Source of the DNA: Liolophura sinensis
Taxonomy: Eukaryota; Mollusca; Polyplacophora; Chitonida; Chitonidae
Assembly: GCF_032854445.1 (NCBI RefSeq)
Contig: NC_088301.1
Span: 27,946,402-28,010,401 of the forward strand
Direction of reading: 5' to 3'
Length of the DNA: 64,000 bases
The position numbers were made by a program, and so were the translations under genes. Below the pieces are notes generated by a model, which had not been told where the DNA came from, ran no database searches, and worked only from the letters and a program-made list of their open reading frames with translations. Positions 44,502 to 57,299 of this stretch are shown here, piece after piece (position 1 is the first letter of the stretch; each line of letters begins with the position of its first letter).

Positions 44502-46869
44502 GTGCATTCATTGGCTGGGTTTCCAATTTCATAGTGAAATTATTAAATGAAACTAAAATTGAACATAGTGAAGTCATCGCCGGAATATAAGTGGTATATA
44601 TCTGTTGACGTTCTCCCACCCTGGTTTGTAAAGATAGAAAGCTTTCTTTTTTTTGACAATACAATCCCATCTTTGTATATTACATGTTAAGATCTTTAGT
44701 ATATTACATGTTAAAATCTTTAGTATATTACTTACTGTCAAATCTTCACCACAAGATTCAGCAGTGGTAAAAGAGAATATGTCTCGATTTTGATTGGCAG
44801 ATGGTGTGGAACATTTGAGATGCTCTGGTAAAATCTTCATTTGCATCTTTTTTGCAGGGAATATTACATTAAATTCAGGGTTTAATTGTTCTGTTTTTGT
44901 ACACAAATCAGTTATTGGGAGCTCCTTTGTCTTTTATATCAGCATTGCTGTATGTAATTTACTATGTCTATTCTAAAGCAATTTCTGACTCCAATTTTTT
45001 CAGAATTCTATAAAAACCATTGAAAGGATATCATTGTGAAATGGCTTATGGAAGCCTTTTTGCAACGCATTTATTGTGCATGATGTTCGCTATTTACAGT
45101 GTGTTACCCTTTTGATAACAGAAAAGTCCAATTTTTAATTTGACTCGACACCCATTGAATTTTGATATTGTTTTAAAATTGCATTATCTGTGATTGTAGT
45201 CAAAGTGTATTCTCCTTTGCCAAATCTGAAAAATGTCCATTCTCAGAAAGACTTTTATGAAAGCAGTTTATTGAAAGAGAAAGATTAAGCAAATTTCATA
45301 AGGTTCTGCTGTTACTTAACCCCTCCCCCACTCCCAGGATTGTTGCTTTGTTAAGTTAACAAGTATACAAGTGGCCATAGTATTATATATTGATGTGGAT
45401 ATATAGATTTGTAAAGCGTGTGTATCTAAATGTTCGCACCATAAGTAGTATCAGATTTGTGGAAAATTTAATTCTTTGCTCAATCCGAGAAAGACTGTAT
45501 TGTATTTTGTTTGGTGTATATGACACTCTATATAAGCATGAATCTACATGTAAGCATAAATCTACATGGTGGGGGGGGGGGGGTGGGAAGGTTGAGATAT
45601 TTAATGTTCTAACTATAGACAAACACTGCTAATTCATTCGTCAGGAATGGTCAGTTCATGTGCACAGTATGTAGATAATGACAGTCTGGAATGGTGACGG
45701 ACACTTATCATTCACTGACAAATATAGTAAGCAGCATCATTCATTACTTCCTGGTAAGGCTGTAATATTTGTTGTTGTTGTTGTTGTATAACAGACATTG
45801 ATTATATATATCTGATGTTAAGCCAATTGTCCAAATAACAAGTCAGTTGAAGAATATGCGTTGCTCAGCATCCTTTTGATATACTTTACTGAGGTTTCCC
45901 ATTGAGAATATTTTCATCCAAGCATGATGCAGTTTTGAAGACAATCTTTTCCACCCACTATAAAATACTTGTAAAAGTGTGCGTATTTTGAGTGTGTGGA
46001 TCTAGAAATGTGATGCAGAGAGATCTGAAAATGTACTGTTAAGAATTCATAGCAGTAGTACGGTGGCGAACGTCCTGCTGTTATTCTTCCATTAAGGCCC
46101 TATCTGAACTGTAGAACTCACACAGCTAGATCTTTTCTTGGCGGATTGTATTATTCAGAAACTTTGTCTTATTTTTCTTCTAAATACAGTATAAGTATTT
46201 TCTGTGAGAAGACTTAATAGATGCATCAAGGGAACATAATTCACCATGTATTAGTAACTATTTCGTGTTTTCTACATCAAAAACGGCAACCTTGCATGCA
46301 TAGCCTTTTGCGTGAATCCCAAAGCTGTATAAATTGCTGCCTGCCATGCAGTTTGGACCAACATTGAACCGACCTTTGTCGATTTTTTTTAATGGCCAAA
46401 GTAAACGTGTAGGTTAGTGGACCAGTGATTGTCATCCATTGATCTCAGTAGTTTGCTCTGTACTTTATTAGGATTATCAAACTTCTTCGATTATTTGAAT
46501 AGCAAGGCTTTTGCTGTGTGCCATAACGATGTAGTCGCGACTCGGTTAAACTTACCAAAGACTTTCACAGAACCTTGCTAGAATTTTGGAGAGACAGGAT
46601 CTTGAACATAGCTTATTAAATAATATATTATCAAGCCAACTGTTAAACGTCTGAGTGTTTGTCTTTGAGGCTATGTCCCAGCTCTTTTATATATATGTAG
46701 TCTTTAAGAAGATAGGGGATTGAAACTATAGGCGTGCGACGAAATACCTCACAGAAACAACGATTATAAGAAAATCATTTTTATTGGTAAGAAATCTATT
46801 GTATATTTAAATGATTTGCCCAATGGTAGGGTCCACATTCCCTGTGGGGCATTGGTGACAGCTGTTGAC
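44502..46869. other. Intergenic, no gene recognised
   Basis: Includes a G(13) run at 45571-45583 and a short (TTG)n near 45770. No other supported feature. Confidence 0.35.
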
Positions 46870-47055
46870 GATGCTAGGGTGTCCTTTTGCGCAGTCTTCC
46901 ACCAATACGCTGTGCATATTCTGTATGTCACATTTGGGAAAGGTTGGTGGTTTCCCCCCGGGTACTCCGGTTCCTTCCACATCACATAATACTGGTCGTC
47001 GTCACATAAATAATATTAAAAAAAAAATTAGTGTAATGTTCAATAACATCAAATA
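46870..47055 (+). mobile_element. Degenerate SINE
   Basis: 'GGTTGGTGGTTTCCCCCCGG', 'CATAATACTGGTCGTCGTCA' and a CATCAAATAAAC end follow the order of the main family. It meets the LINE tail-to-tail at about 47060. Confidence 0.5.
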
Positions 47056-47061
47056 AACTTA

Positions 47062-48832
47062 ATTTAATTCTTTATTTATTTAATGAGGATAACCCACAGT
47101 CAATTGGCCACTAGGGGATCTCCTCTGGCATACATTTGTTCACAAGTAAGTACAATATAAATACAACTGTTATGTTTATACGATGGCAATTAGATCGGGA
47201 AAATATATTCATATATATGCCTGAACACGTTACATAATGCTGCACTTATATTTCCAGATAAATACATGTGATTATATATGCAAGTGTATGCATACAAAAC
47301 ATATTAAAACATATTAAATATGAGTAATACAGGAGGAAAATATGTGGGACTATAAATGGGAATAGAAAGCTAATCTTTTTATAAAGAAAAAAAAAAAGCT
47401 TTGTTGCGACGATGAAACGGTGCACACGTGTAAAGACAGACACGTTATCGTCTGTAGTTAATCCGTCAGATCCGCTGATTAAGATTTCGCACGTGAGCTG
47501 TCGGGAACAATCCCAAAATACAGAATAGTGTGCAGCAGGGTAAATTATCTGGACCATTGAGAAGAGCATGTGCTTTCCTTGGGTGGCGAACACGGGACAA
47601 TAAAGTGAATAATTCTGCATATTTTCATAATGAAATCCACACAGAACAAGTTCTATCATTTACAGTATTGTTGGTACATAAATCACTGTTTAGGGTACTT
47701 AGGCCCATTCTCATTCTGCACTGATTAATAGAGGCATAATTACAGAAAAAATTGTACCATGTTGTGAGGTGATTGGTTTTAGTAGGAGAAATGTACTCCT
47801 TAAAATTATTTAAGGTTCCGTTTAGCAGGCTGATTCGGCATTTAGAGGTGTTCAAGTTATTAACATTTCGTAGAGTGTAATAGGAATTTCCATTGACACT
47901 TCTAGTAGTGTATTATTCTTTCAGGTACGGTGGGGTAATATTTATTATTATTTTGTAAAACAATATAAGTCTCTTTGGATTTTCGGCTTGAATACATGGG
48001 CTCCCAGTGCAATTGCTTCATCGAAGCAGTGTAAGATGTACGCCGCGAGCCTCCAGTGCCGAGCAACGCTGCACCCGCTCGATGTGTTGCGATAACTTCA
48101 TACTGCAGTTATCAAATAAAAGGACGACGTCAAACCCCAAGCACTCACTAACTCACTCACTCAAATAAAACATCATCATAAGAGTAGGTCTAATGGAACA
48201 GTTACGTCTAAATACATTTGCGTCCAAGAGTATATTTCACTCCAGTCGTAATACTTAATGTCTTACTAGCCTTGCTAACCATAGCCCTAACGAGGTCATC
48301 TCCTTTCCCGTTTTGTTGTAGGATAATGCGTATGTGCTTGTGAGATTTTACCCTCTGTACTTCAATTCCTTGGATGTAGGGTTTGGGTTAAACAATGTTT
48401 TTCATCGAGGACATTTATAAATACACAGTTTTAAGGGCATTAAAAGTCACCAGCCATTGTTTTGCCCAATTGAACACTCTTATGAAGTCTCTGGTGACCT
48501 TTTCGTAGGAAGTGGTTACATCTTGCACCTGTTCAGTTAGTGATGTATCATCTAGCAAAGATGTTAATGTCACATTCGATCTTTATACTGATATCATTAA
48601 CGTATATAAGAAATAAAAGCGGACCCACAACGGTTCCCTGCGGTACACCAGTAAAAATACGCTCACTGTTCGAGCTGACTCCGTTAGCACATACATTAAT
48701 ATATCTACCACTTAAGTAGCTCTTAACCCATAGTAACAATGCTCCATCTACTCCAAATTGCTTCAGTTTAATAATTACACCGTCATGCAATACCTTATCA
48801 AAGCCTTGCTTACGTTCAAACCTTGGTAAATT
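47062..48832 (-). mobile_element. 5'-truncated, decayed non-LTR retrotransposon
   Basis: On the minus strand, 48815-48550 reads FDKVLHDGVIIKLKQFGVDG and GVPQGTVVGPLLFLIYVND, the core of a non-LTR reverse transcriptase (Asp of the first motif, then the PQG region). At the expected FADD box one extra base at about 48553 gives FAR-stop; the next frame resumes with DDTSLTEQVQDVTTSYEKV and FNWAKQWLVTFNALKT. Further on VRAMVSKASKTLSI-like and, at about 47600, CPVFATQGKHML match the usual C-terminal part. The 3' UTR ends with an AT-rich tail (AATAAATAAAGAATT) at 47062. Several frameshifts and stops make it inactive. A SINE interrupts it at about 48.0-48.17 kb. Confidence 0.85.
48005..48165 (+). mobile_element. 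CACT-tailed SINE inserted in the LINE
   Basis: AGGACGACGTCAAACCCCAA followed by a GCACTCACTAACTCACTCAC tail; lies between the reverse-transcriptase and C-terminal parts of the LINE. Confidence 0.65.
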
Positions 48833-49727
48833 TTATAAACTATTCTGAGTGATTGGTTTACTGTGAAATTGCCATGTTTGAAGTAATTAGGGATCAACAG
48901 ATGGTTTGAAAATACAGGATTCATTAAGGCCATACAGAGCTCTTTTTTTTAATATCATTGGAACTGCCAATTTCAAGTGTGCCTTATTTCTGTATACATT
49001 TTGAGGTCAGCATGTTTGGTTGAATGATACTTTTTGCTGTTTTGGTCAGTGCTCTAGTGGTATCATTGCATGTTTTCGGATTACATTCGATTGCAGTAAT
49101 GACCGAAAATAACTTCACGTTGACGAACCATCAAAGAATGAATTGATTTAGTGCCAAAGAGTATTGGTTAATTCGAAGATGTCCTTTGTAACTTCATAAT
49201 TGACCATTGTCAGAAATTGTGTAATTTGTAAATTTGTTACTACTGGAGTCACGATAATGGCAATGTTTTAGCCATGTCTTGGCAAAAAAATTATAAAACG
49301 TGCATCTCGTGAAAACTCTCTCCATCAACGCCATCACCAATTAACGCTAGCTAGATTTCCTGTACTTGGAGTACAGCTGCTTTTGTAATGCAATGTCTTC
49401 GTACAAATGGATCAAACAGTGCTATAATTTTCCTCGATCAAGCTTTAAGCATGTGATGGTTGAATTGGTCTAGTTTTAATTAGTAGCCTGTAAATCATAG
49501 ATGATTATTGCAACAAGTCGAAAAAAGACAAGGGAGAACACATGATGCAGACGCATTGCATTGCTGTGCACTTAATTGTATGCGCAATCTACGTGGATTC
49601 CCTAATGACAGCATTGTCTTCCATGCGATGATACTTGATCTGGGGATCGTAAGCATTGGTATATTGGCACCTGTTAGTGTATGTGTATATCCTGTACATT
49701 GTAAGCGTACAGAGTAGGGGTCACTTT
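48833..49727. other. Nothing recognised
   Basis: May include eroded upstream LINE sequence, but no motif is readable. Confidence 0.3.
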
Positions 49728-49848
49728 CACAGAACTTCGTCATGTTTCTCGTAACTTTTTCCGTAAAAGGCGTTGTCTGGGTGATAGCACCATAAGGCGA
49801 TGTCATCTAAGAGAAAAGTTACGAAAAATTGTAGAAGGTGCCCTAGAT
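49728..49848. repeat. Hairpin (MITE-like) element
   Basis: CTTCGTCATGTTTCTCGTAA plus CTTTTTC on the left pairs imperfectly with AAAAGTTACGAAAAATTGTA plus GAAGG on the right; the core arms CGTAACTTTT / AAAAGTTACG are exact. Confidence 0.5.
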
Positions 49849-51639
49849 CTTCTATGTTAGTATATGTATATAATATGTATATACTGTACATGTATGGACT
49901 CTGTATCGGTATATATAACATGTTGTTGAGCTATGTGGATGTTAAAGGTAGATATTTTATATTTCTGTGTTAAAAATAGTATTGTGAGAACTGTATATTA
50001 CACCACGTGAAATTAACAAGCAAAGTTTGAATTAGTTTTACTGAGGAAGAGATATACGAGACGATGGGATATATGCTTGTTATAATCGCGACTTCTCTTT
50101 GCGTTATAAGATTGGCAGCTACAACAGAGAGCATGTACTATGTAATACCATATCTCTGTGGTAGTTTTACGTTGAGTCTGTCGGTTTGTGGTTTCTTCAG
50201 AATATAGGTCAGTTTATGTATAGATGAATGGTAAAATATGTCAAAATTCCCATTTTGGATTAGTATGCGCAGGTCAAGTGCAATAAAAGTAGTTGACCAC
50301 CGCACTGTACCAGCAATTTACATGCACTATGGCTGGACAACTATATTGTGACAGAAACCATACCAGAATCCTGTTATAGCATACGCCTCGACAACTGTGA
50401 ACAATGCACGCCAAGAATGGGGCTTCCATCAGTTACAAGATTTGCTTCCTTTTGTGGCGGGCTTGTGAGCCTTTTTGTAATGCAAACCGTTATCCTGGTC
50501 AGTCTTGTTACGCCAAAGGATAGAACGAGAAGTTGAACTGGCTAATGATTACAGTGTCTTCAGTATTTTGTGCCAGTAATTTTATACTTATATACAAATT
50601 TTTAACATATCGTGAAGAAATCATCCTTGACGGCTTAGTTATACATTGAAAAAGTTATTTGTTTGGAGCCACTCTGTGTAAGGTTCGTAGATCAGTTGAT
50701 CAACATAACAAGGGCAACTGAATTTTGTATTGTACACTATTTGGAAAGTTTTATGACAGAATCATCTAAAACGTCAGTAAGGAAACTCACGCAATTCATT
50801 GGTCAAATATTTTTGATCTGAAATATAAATTTCGAAGGAATTGACGAATACCATTCTTAATATTATAAAATTTGGATGAAAAGAAATTTCATGATTTGAT
50901 GTTGTAGGAATGGAACTAAATGTTGATTGAAGAGAAAACTAAAGTCCATTACACTGAAAAAAGATTTTTGTCAGTGTATAATTATGCATTATGAAGCTCC
51001 ATTCTGAAATTTTTTAGTAACGGGTGTGAGAGTTGTTTAATTTGCATTCCTGATAAAAATTGTTTCTATTTTATTATTATTATTATTATTTGTTAAGCTG
51101 ATTTTGTTCGTTTTAACACATCCTTTGTCAACTAGTTTATCTGTGAATTATTAATTCTCGTTTCTGTTCTCCATATACCTTACCCATATACGCACAGCTA
51201 TGTGTTTGTGTGTTATACTAGTAGAGCTTATAATATAGACTTACACATGTATAGGTGTATTATATGTCAGCAACTTTCTCTAGGTGTTAACAACATAATT
51301 GTCAGCATGTGAATAAATGTGTGGTCATGTATTTCATGCGCTTCTTTGGTGTTTATTTTAATGCCCAAATCGAGTCGATTTGCAATGAAAAGCGCATTGT
51401 ATTCGACAGCTACGTGCTAAAGTTCCGCTTACATCCGATAACGAATGCCGAGAGATCAATATTTACAGTGGTAATTCGTTTTCCGTGCATGCCTCCATTG
51501 TTCTTTGGATTTTATTGGCAATGGTCAACCGACAGTGCTTGTTAAGATGGGTTTAGCTGGTCGTACATGAAGTTTCACGACCACCTATATCTTTATATGT
51601 CTTCTACGAATATAACACACACATTAGGGTCGCTCTTCC
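49849..51639. other. Nothing recognised
   Basis: Short frames at 50348-50536 and 51309-51545 resemble no family. Confidence 0.3.
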
Positions 51640-51714
51640 ATGGGAAAGGTCGCCATGTACGTGACAAAGGTTGGTGGTTTATACCGGACACATCATCGTT
51701 CTTGACCGAAATTA

Positions 51715-51885
51715 TTTATTTTATTGTTGTTTAACGCCTATACCATGGCGGCTTGTTTTATGGGTGGTGGAAACCAATATGCCTGGAGTAAACCACCGTC
51801 CTTTCGCAAATTACTGACGAATTTTTGACGTATATATGCACACCATGTTTGTGGAAAACAAGTGGTCTTCGGTGATGGACTATTA
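51715..51885 (-). mobile_element. SINE of the related subfamily
   Basis: 'TTATTGTTGTTTAACGCCTA', 'TTTATGGGTGGTGGAAACCA' and 'GGAAAACAAGTGGTCTTCGG' mirror the forward copies at 28125 and 26566. Confidence 0.6.
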
Positions 51886-51962
51886 CTATATGGATTATTG
51901 TCACCAAGGCCTAGTGTTTTGTTAGTGCCAATCAAACCTACGCAATCACACTTCTGCAGTAC

Positions 51963-52833
51963 CGAAAGTCATGATGTAGTTGGTGTGTGTTGTTCAGAAG
52001 CCCTCTTCTCTGTGACGGATGAACTGCCGGATCTCTGTGATACTGAATGTCATGATGTAGCCGGTGTGTGTTGTTCAGAAGCCCTCTTCTCTGTGACAGA
52101 TGAACTGCCGGCTCTCTGTGATACTGAAAGTCATGATGTAGCTGGTGTGTGTTATTCAGAAGCCCTCTTCTCTGTGACAGATGAACTGCCGGATCTCTGT
52201 GATACTGAAAGTCATGATGTAGCCGGTGTGTGTTATTCAGAAGCCCTCTTCTCTGTGACAGATTAACTGCCGGATCTCTGTGATACTGAAAGTCATGATG
52301 TAGCTGGTGTGTGTTGTTCAGAAGCCCTCTTCTCTGTGGCGGATGAACTGCCGGATCTCTGTGATACTGAAAGTCATGATGTAGCTGGTGTGTGCTGTTC
52401 AGAAGCCCTCTTCTCTGTGGCGGATGAACTGCCGGATCTCTGTGATACTGAAAGTCATGATGTAGCCGGTGTGTGTTGTTCAGAAGCCCTCTTCTCTGTG
52501 ACAGATGAACTGCCGGATCTCTGTGATACTGAAAGTCATGATATAGCTGGTGTGTGCTGTTCAGAAGCCCTCCTCTCTGTGACGGATAAACTGCCGGATC
52601 TCTGTGATACTGAAAGTCATGATGTAGCTGGTGTGTGTTGTTCAGAAACCCTCTTCTCTGTGACGGATGAACTGCCGGATCTCTGTGATACTGAAAGTCA
52701 TGATGTAGCTGGTGTGTGCTGTTCAGAAGCCCTCTTCTCTGTGACAGATGAACTGCCGGATCTCTGATACTGAAAGTCATGATGTAGCTGGTGTGTGTTG
52801 TTCAGAAGCCCTCTTCTCTGTGACGGATGAACG
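51963..52833. repeat. 81-bp minisatellite, about 10.7 copies, open on both strands
   Basis: Period is 81 bases (27 codons). The plus frame repeats SHDVAGVCCSEALFSVTD plus ELPDLCDTE and is broken once by TAA at 52264-52266 and ended by a 2-base loss near 52765; the minus frame repeats HQLHHDFQYHRDPAVH plus PSQRRGLLNNT without a stop for 280 codons. Neither resembles a known family and no splice or promoter context was seen, so it is listed as a repeat. Confidence 0.95.
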
Positions 52834-54410
52834 TCATGGTGTAGATGGTTTAGAGTTATGAACGATATTGTTCAAAATGAACGTACAGACGAATCTGTAC
52901 AGAAACTGATTTCAATCAAGGCATCGTGACGATGGATTCACATCACAAGTCTGACTTGAATTTAAATAGAGGAAACGGACTCACAGACGGATGGAGAAAC
53001 CTGAACAAAAAAGGCAACCCCAAACGAGGTATCAAGACGAAGGAGTACTCCTTGATACCAAATCAAGGGAACAATTCGTCAAATTTGAATTAAGATTTCG
53101 TGCGGAAAAGAAATCATGAACAAACGTACAAACATAAAGCTATGAACAAGCTATCAATTTAAGATTCTCATACCATATCAGGATCCGTTCTTCAAGTCTG
53201 AATTGAGAAGTATCCCCGGTAAGGTTTTGTTGCAAGGGAGTCCCATACATGAACCAAATCTGACATCAATCCACCCATTTTCAAGGAAAATATCGTTCGG
53301 AAGCAACTGATTGACTGGGCAAAGACGACCCAAAAGCATTTCAAGAGAAGATGCACTGCGAATGTTTTCCTGCTAGTTTTAGCACTAATTTGAGGTAATA
53401 TTTTGGTCTAGCTATTTTTTCATTTCTCTGCCCTTTGCTGTGTCTCTTGTTGTAGGACGGGCTTTGAAGTTTACGGTGCTTTGTGTTTTGGCTGGTATTA
53501 CTTGAAACTTCATTGCATTGGCGGGTAGATGCACACAGGTCATTCAACAGCAGGCTAGAGGATTCGGGGCTTAAATATTTAGGGATAGTCTATAGTCTAT
53601 TGTTCCATGCCTTGGCGATGACGTCTTGTGGGCAAACTGCATGGTAACGTATAGTACTCGTGCATTACAAGAGAACCACACTCAGCTTGGACCCGAGTGG
53701 CCAATGGAGCGGGGATGGTACCTCATTCTTTCAATATTATCTTTTAAACTCAATTCTGTTCAGGAATAGTACTACACTTTGAGACTAACTCTGACTTAAG
53801 CCTAACACAGCTTCGTGATTCCAGGACACGAGCCACAAAGTATTCGTCGCTTTTGTGTACATGCACGTAACTGTAACGCATTAACGGCGTGGTAAACCGC
53901 TTACAAAATGGCTGCTCTCATCATGAACGACTTCGAGCACCACTATATAATAACATTACGTATATAGGCCAGTTGCTCGTAGTTCGGATAGGAAAAAACA
54001 TACAAAGCTTTGCGTGTATTAGGCATTGTTTTGCCTCTTTAACTCAAAAGGATAAAGATTTTTTTCTGCATTTCAAGCAAGTGTTATTAGTTTATATTGT
54101 GCAAGCTTTTCAAGTGTATAGTTATCTTGTTTCTCTCGAAGATATAGTCTGCTTTAGCTATAGGTCGTATACAAGGCTTGCGTTATGGGGCTGCGCTGTA
54201 CATTGCTGCACTGCCTAACGCCTGCAGCAGCTGCGTATATTAACTCAAGTATATGAAGATCACAGGAGAACTGTTTTCGTTATTTGATACTTGACAGGTG
54301 CAAATTTGAAGTTGCGTGTAGATTTTTTGTTCAGCTCTCTTTCCGTGTAAAAGCAGCTTCCGTGCTAACTGGAGACAGCTGTCCAGACGTTCACCTCACG
54401 GCTTTACCGG

Positions 54411-54411
<1 letters not shown>
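52834..54411. other. No gene recognised; one strong palindrome
   Basis: GGTATCAAG at 53028-53036 pairs with CTTGATACC at 53051-53059, around the perfect palindrome AAGGAGTACTCCTT. A 109-codon + frame at 53889-54218 has no recognisable relatives. Confidence 0.35.

Positions 54412-54490
<79 letters not shown>
54412..54490. repeat. (AT)n microsatellite
   Basis: Nearly 80 bases of uninterrupted AT alternation. Confidence 0.97.
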
Positions 54491-54494
<4 letters not shown>

Positions 54495-54582
54495 CAGTGA
54501 TGTAATGCATTTCGAGCCTTATTTGTTAGTTTAGTAAAGCAGACGGTTATTTATTGCTAACGTCACAATATTATAGACATTT

Positions 54583-54793
54583 GATTGATCCTTCCTTAAC
54601 GCCACACTCGAGATTCTTTCACATATGGTAGCGACCAGTTTTATGGGTGGAGGAAACCTGAGTGCGCGGTGTGAACCATCGACCAAGAGAGCAGGGAGTG
54701 TTTCAGCCCCTGTTTCAGCCAGTGCTTTGGGCTCTCACGCGTCCTAGTGACTGAAAGGTAACGCCTCCATCCACTAGACCACGGCGCGCTCCC
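54583..54793 (-). mobile_element. SINE with a different tRNA-like head
   Basis: Reading the minus strand, it starts GGGAGCGCGCCGTGGTCTAG (A-box-like TGGTCTAGTGG) and later has the shared 'CCTCCACCCATAAAACTGG' domain and a 'GTGTGGCGTTAAGGAAGGAT' end. Confidence 0.65.
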
Positions 54794-54908
54794 ATTACAC
54801 GATTTGAATAACATTGGCGCTACTGGGCTATGTAGAATATAAGCCCATCTATAAGTTCAAGCTGCTTAATTGTTAAACGATTGATTCAGTTTATAATTTA
54901 CCGCCACA

Positions 54909-56414
54909 TAAGATACAGTTATACCCATTATCTACTCGATCGTACTATGCACAAGATACAGTCATACTCATTATCTACTCGATCGTGCTGTGCACAAGAT
55001 ACAGTTATACTCATTATCTACTCGATCGTGCTATGCACAAGATACAGTTATACTCATTATCTACTCGATCGTGCTATACACAAGATACAGTTATACTCAT
55101 TAACTACTCAATCGTGCTATGCACAAGATACAGCTATACTCATTATCTACTCGACTGTGCTATGCACAAGATACAGTTATACTCATCATCTACTCGATTG
55201 TGCCATGTTCAAGATATAGTTATACTTATTATCTACTCGATCGTACTATGCACAAGATACAGTTATACCCATTATCTACTCGATTGTACTATGCACAAGA
55301 TACAGTCGTACTCATTATCTACTCGATCGTGCTATGCACAAGATACAGTCATACTCATTATCTACTCGATCGTGCTATGCACAAGTTACAGTTATACTGA
55401 TTATCTACTCGATCGTACTATGCACAATATACAGTTATACTCATTATCTACTCGATCGTGCTATACACAAGATACAGTTATACTCATTAACTACTCAATC
55501 GTGCTATGCACAAGATACAGCTATACTCATTATCTACTCGACTGTGCTATGCACAAGATACAGTTATACTCATCATCTACTCGATTGTGCCATGTTCAAG
55601 ATATAGTTATACTTATTATCTACTCGATCGTACTATGCACAAGATACAGTTATACCCATTATCTACTCGATTGTACTATGCACAAGATACAGTCGTACTC
55701 ATTATCTACTCGATCGTGCTATGCACAAGATACAGTCATACTCATTATCTACTCGATCGTGCTATGCACAAGTTACAGTTATACTGATTATCTACTCGAT
55801 CGTACTATGCACAATATACAGTCATACTCATTATCTACTCGATCGTGCTATGCACAAGATACAGTTATACTGATTATCTACTCGATCGTACTATGCACAA
55901 GATACAGTTATACTCATTATCTACTTGATCGTACTATGCACAAGATACAGTTATACTCATTATCTTCCCAGTCGTGCTACGCACAAGTTACAGTTATACT
56001 CATTATCTACTCAATCGTGCTATGCACAAGATGCAGTTATACTCATTATCTACTCGACTGTGCTATGCACAAGATACAGTTATACCCATTATCTACTCGA
56101 TGGTACTATGCACAAGATACAGTTATACTCATTATCTACTCGATCGTGCCATGCACAAGATACAGTTATACTCATTATCTACTCGATCGTGCTATGCACA
56201 AGATACAGTTATACTGATTATCTACTCGATCGTACTATGCACAAGATACAGTTATACTCATTATCTACTTGATCGTACTATGCACAAGATACAGTTATAC
56301 TCATTATCTTCCCAGTCGTGCTACGCACAAGATACAGTTATACTGATTATCTACTCGATCGTGCTACGCACAAGATACAGTTATACTCATTATCCACTCG
56401 ATCGTGCCATGCAC
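54909..56414 (+). repeat. 43-bp minisatellite, about 35 copies, with higher-order units
   Basis: Unit close to CTCGATCGTGCTATGCACAA plus GATACAGTTATACTCATTATCTA. A 9-unit block recurs at a distance of 387 bases (55119 and 55506), and an 8-unit block recurs at 344 bases (CCCAGTCGTGCTACGCAC at 55967 and 56311). Because 43 is not a multiple of three, the 410-codon + frame through it rotates through all phases and is not a gene. Confidence 0.97.
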
Positions 56415-57299
56415 ATATATTCTGTTAATGTACTAGTATTTCACGCCTCGTCGATTCTTTTTAGGGACGTACTGTTACTCGTACTTTCGTACAACTATAG
56501 TCCGAAATACAATTAATCTGTTAATTTTAACCGAAAGTTTCTGAATGAGGATAGAATGTATTCTGGGACCATAACACAATATTCAACATAATTATTTAGT
56601 TTAACAGAATCTGTGTGATGAATTAATAAGATATATGTGTTATGTTTAACAGAATAATCTGTTACAAAAGCAGAATACATTCCAGCATCACTCAGACAAC
56701 AGATTTTCTATTAAAATTAAGAGATTAATTTTTTGAGTGTGATCAGCGATTTCAGACATTAAAAGGCCTCATCCCATGCCTCTTGCCAAAAAATGATTCT
56801 ATTATGCAGTATTGCACGTGTACTCGTTTTACCTATTTTACGTATACATAATGGCATACATGCATATGTACGGGTAAATTAGGTAAAACGAATGAACCAC
56901 CTTTAATTCATACAAAAAGGGTTCACTCAAGTTCTTAATAAATTGGTGCATGCGCGACTTTCTGTACAGTTAGGTAGTCTTCAGTGAACGTATACTGAAT
57001 AGTCCAAAAATGTTGATGGGGATTCTAAGGTGAAAACAAAGTCCTCATTTTTTTTACATCGCCAGGAAAGAAATATTCACGCCTGCAAGTGCTCAATTTG
57101 ATTGTCGTCTACAGAACATATATCAGGTTATTTATACATATGAACATTTATTTACTGAAAAGTCTTATACAATTATAATACCAGACAGAATATATTTCTA
57201 GGCCTAAAAGCTGACCTCTCGATCTCACTCGATCTCCTTTAAAATCATAAGTTCACTCTCCCCCTTTTCTCCCCAGTGACGTCTGGCTGGGTGATGGTA
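56415..57299. other. Nothing recognised
   Basis: GTGCATGCGCGAC (56946-56958) is NRF1-like; otherwise AT-rich. Confidence 0.3.

Noticed and set aside
47246..47659. A separate 137-codon minus-strand gene
   Set aside because: Its readable part (CPVFATQGKHML and following) is the C-terminal end of the decayed LINE, and the rest is LINE 3' UTR.
51938..52780. A 280-codon minus-strand repeat protein
   Set aside because: An 81-bp period keeps any stop-free frame open. Recurrent unit differences change residues in this frame but are silent in the + frame, so the minus frame is the less likely coding one.
54985..56217. A 410-codon + frame
   Set aside because: It lies wholly in the 43-bp array. Since 43 is not a multiple of three, the frame simply rotates through the same monomer; no promoter, splice or family support.
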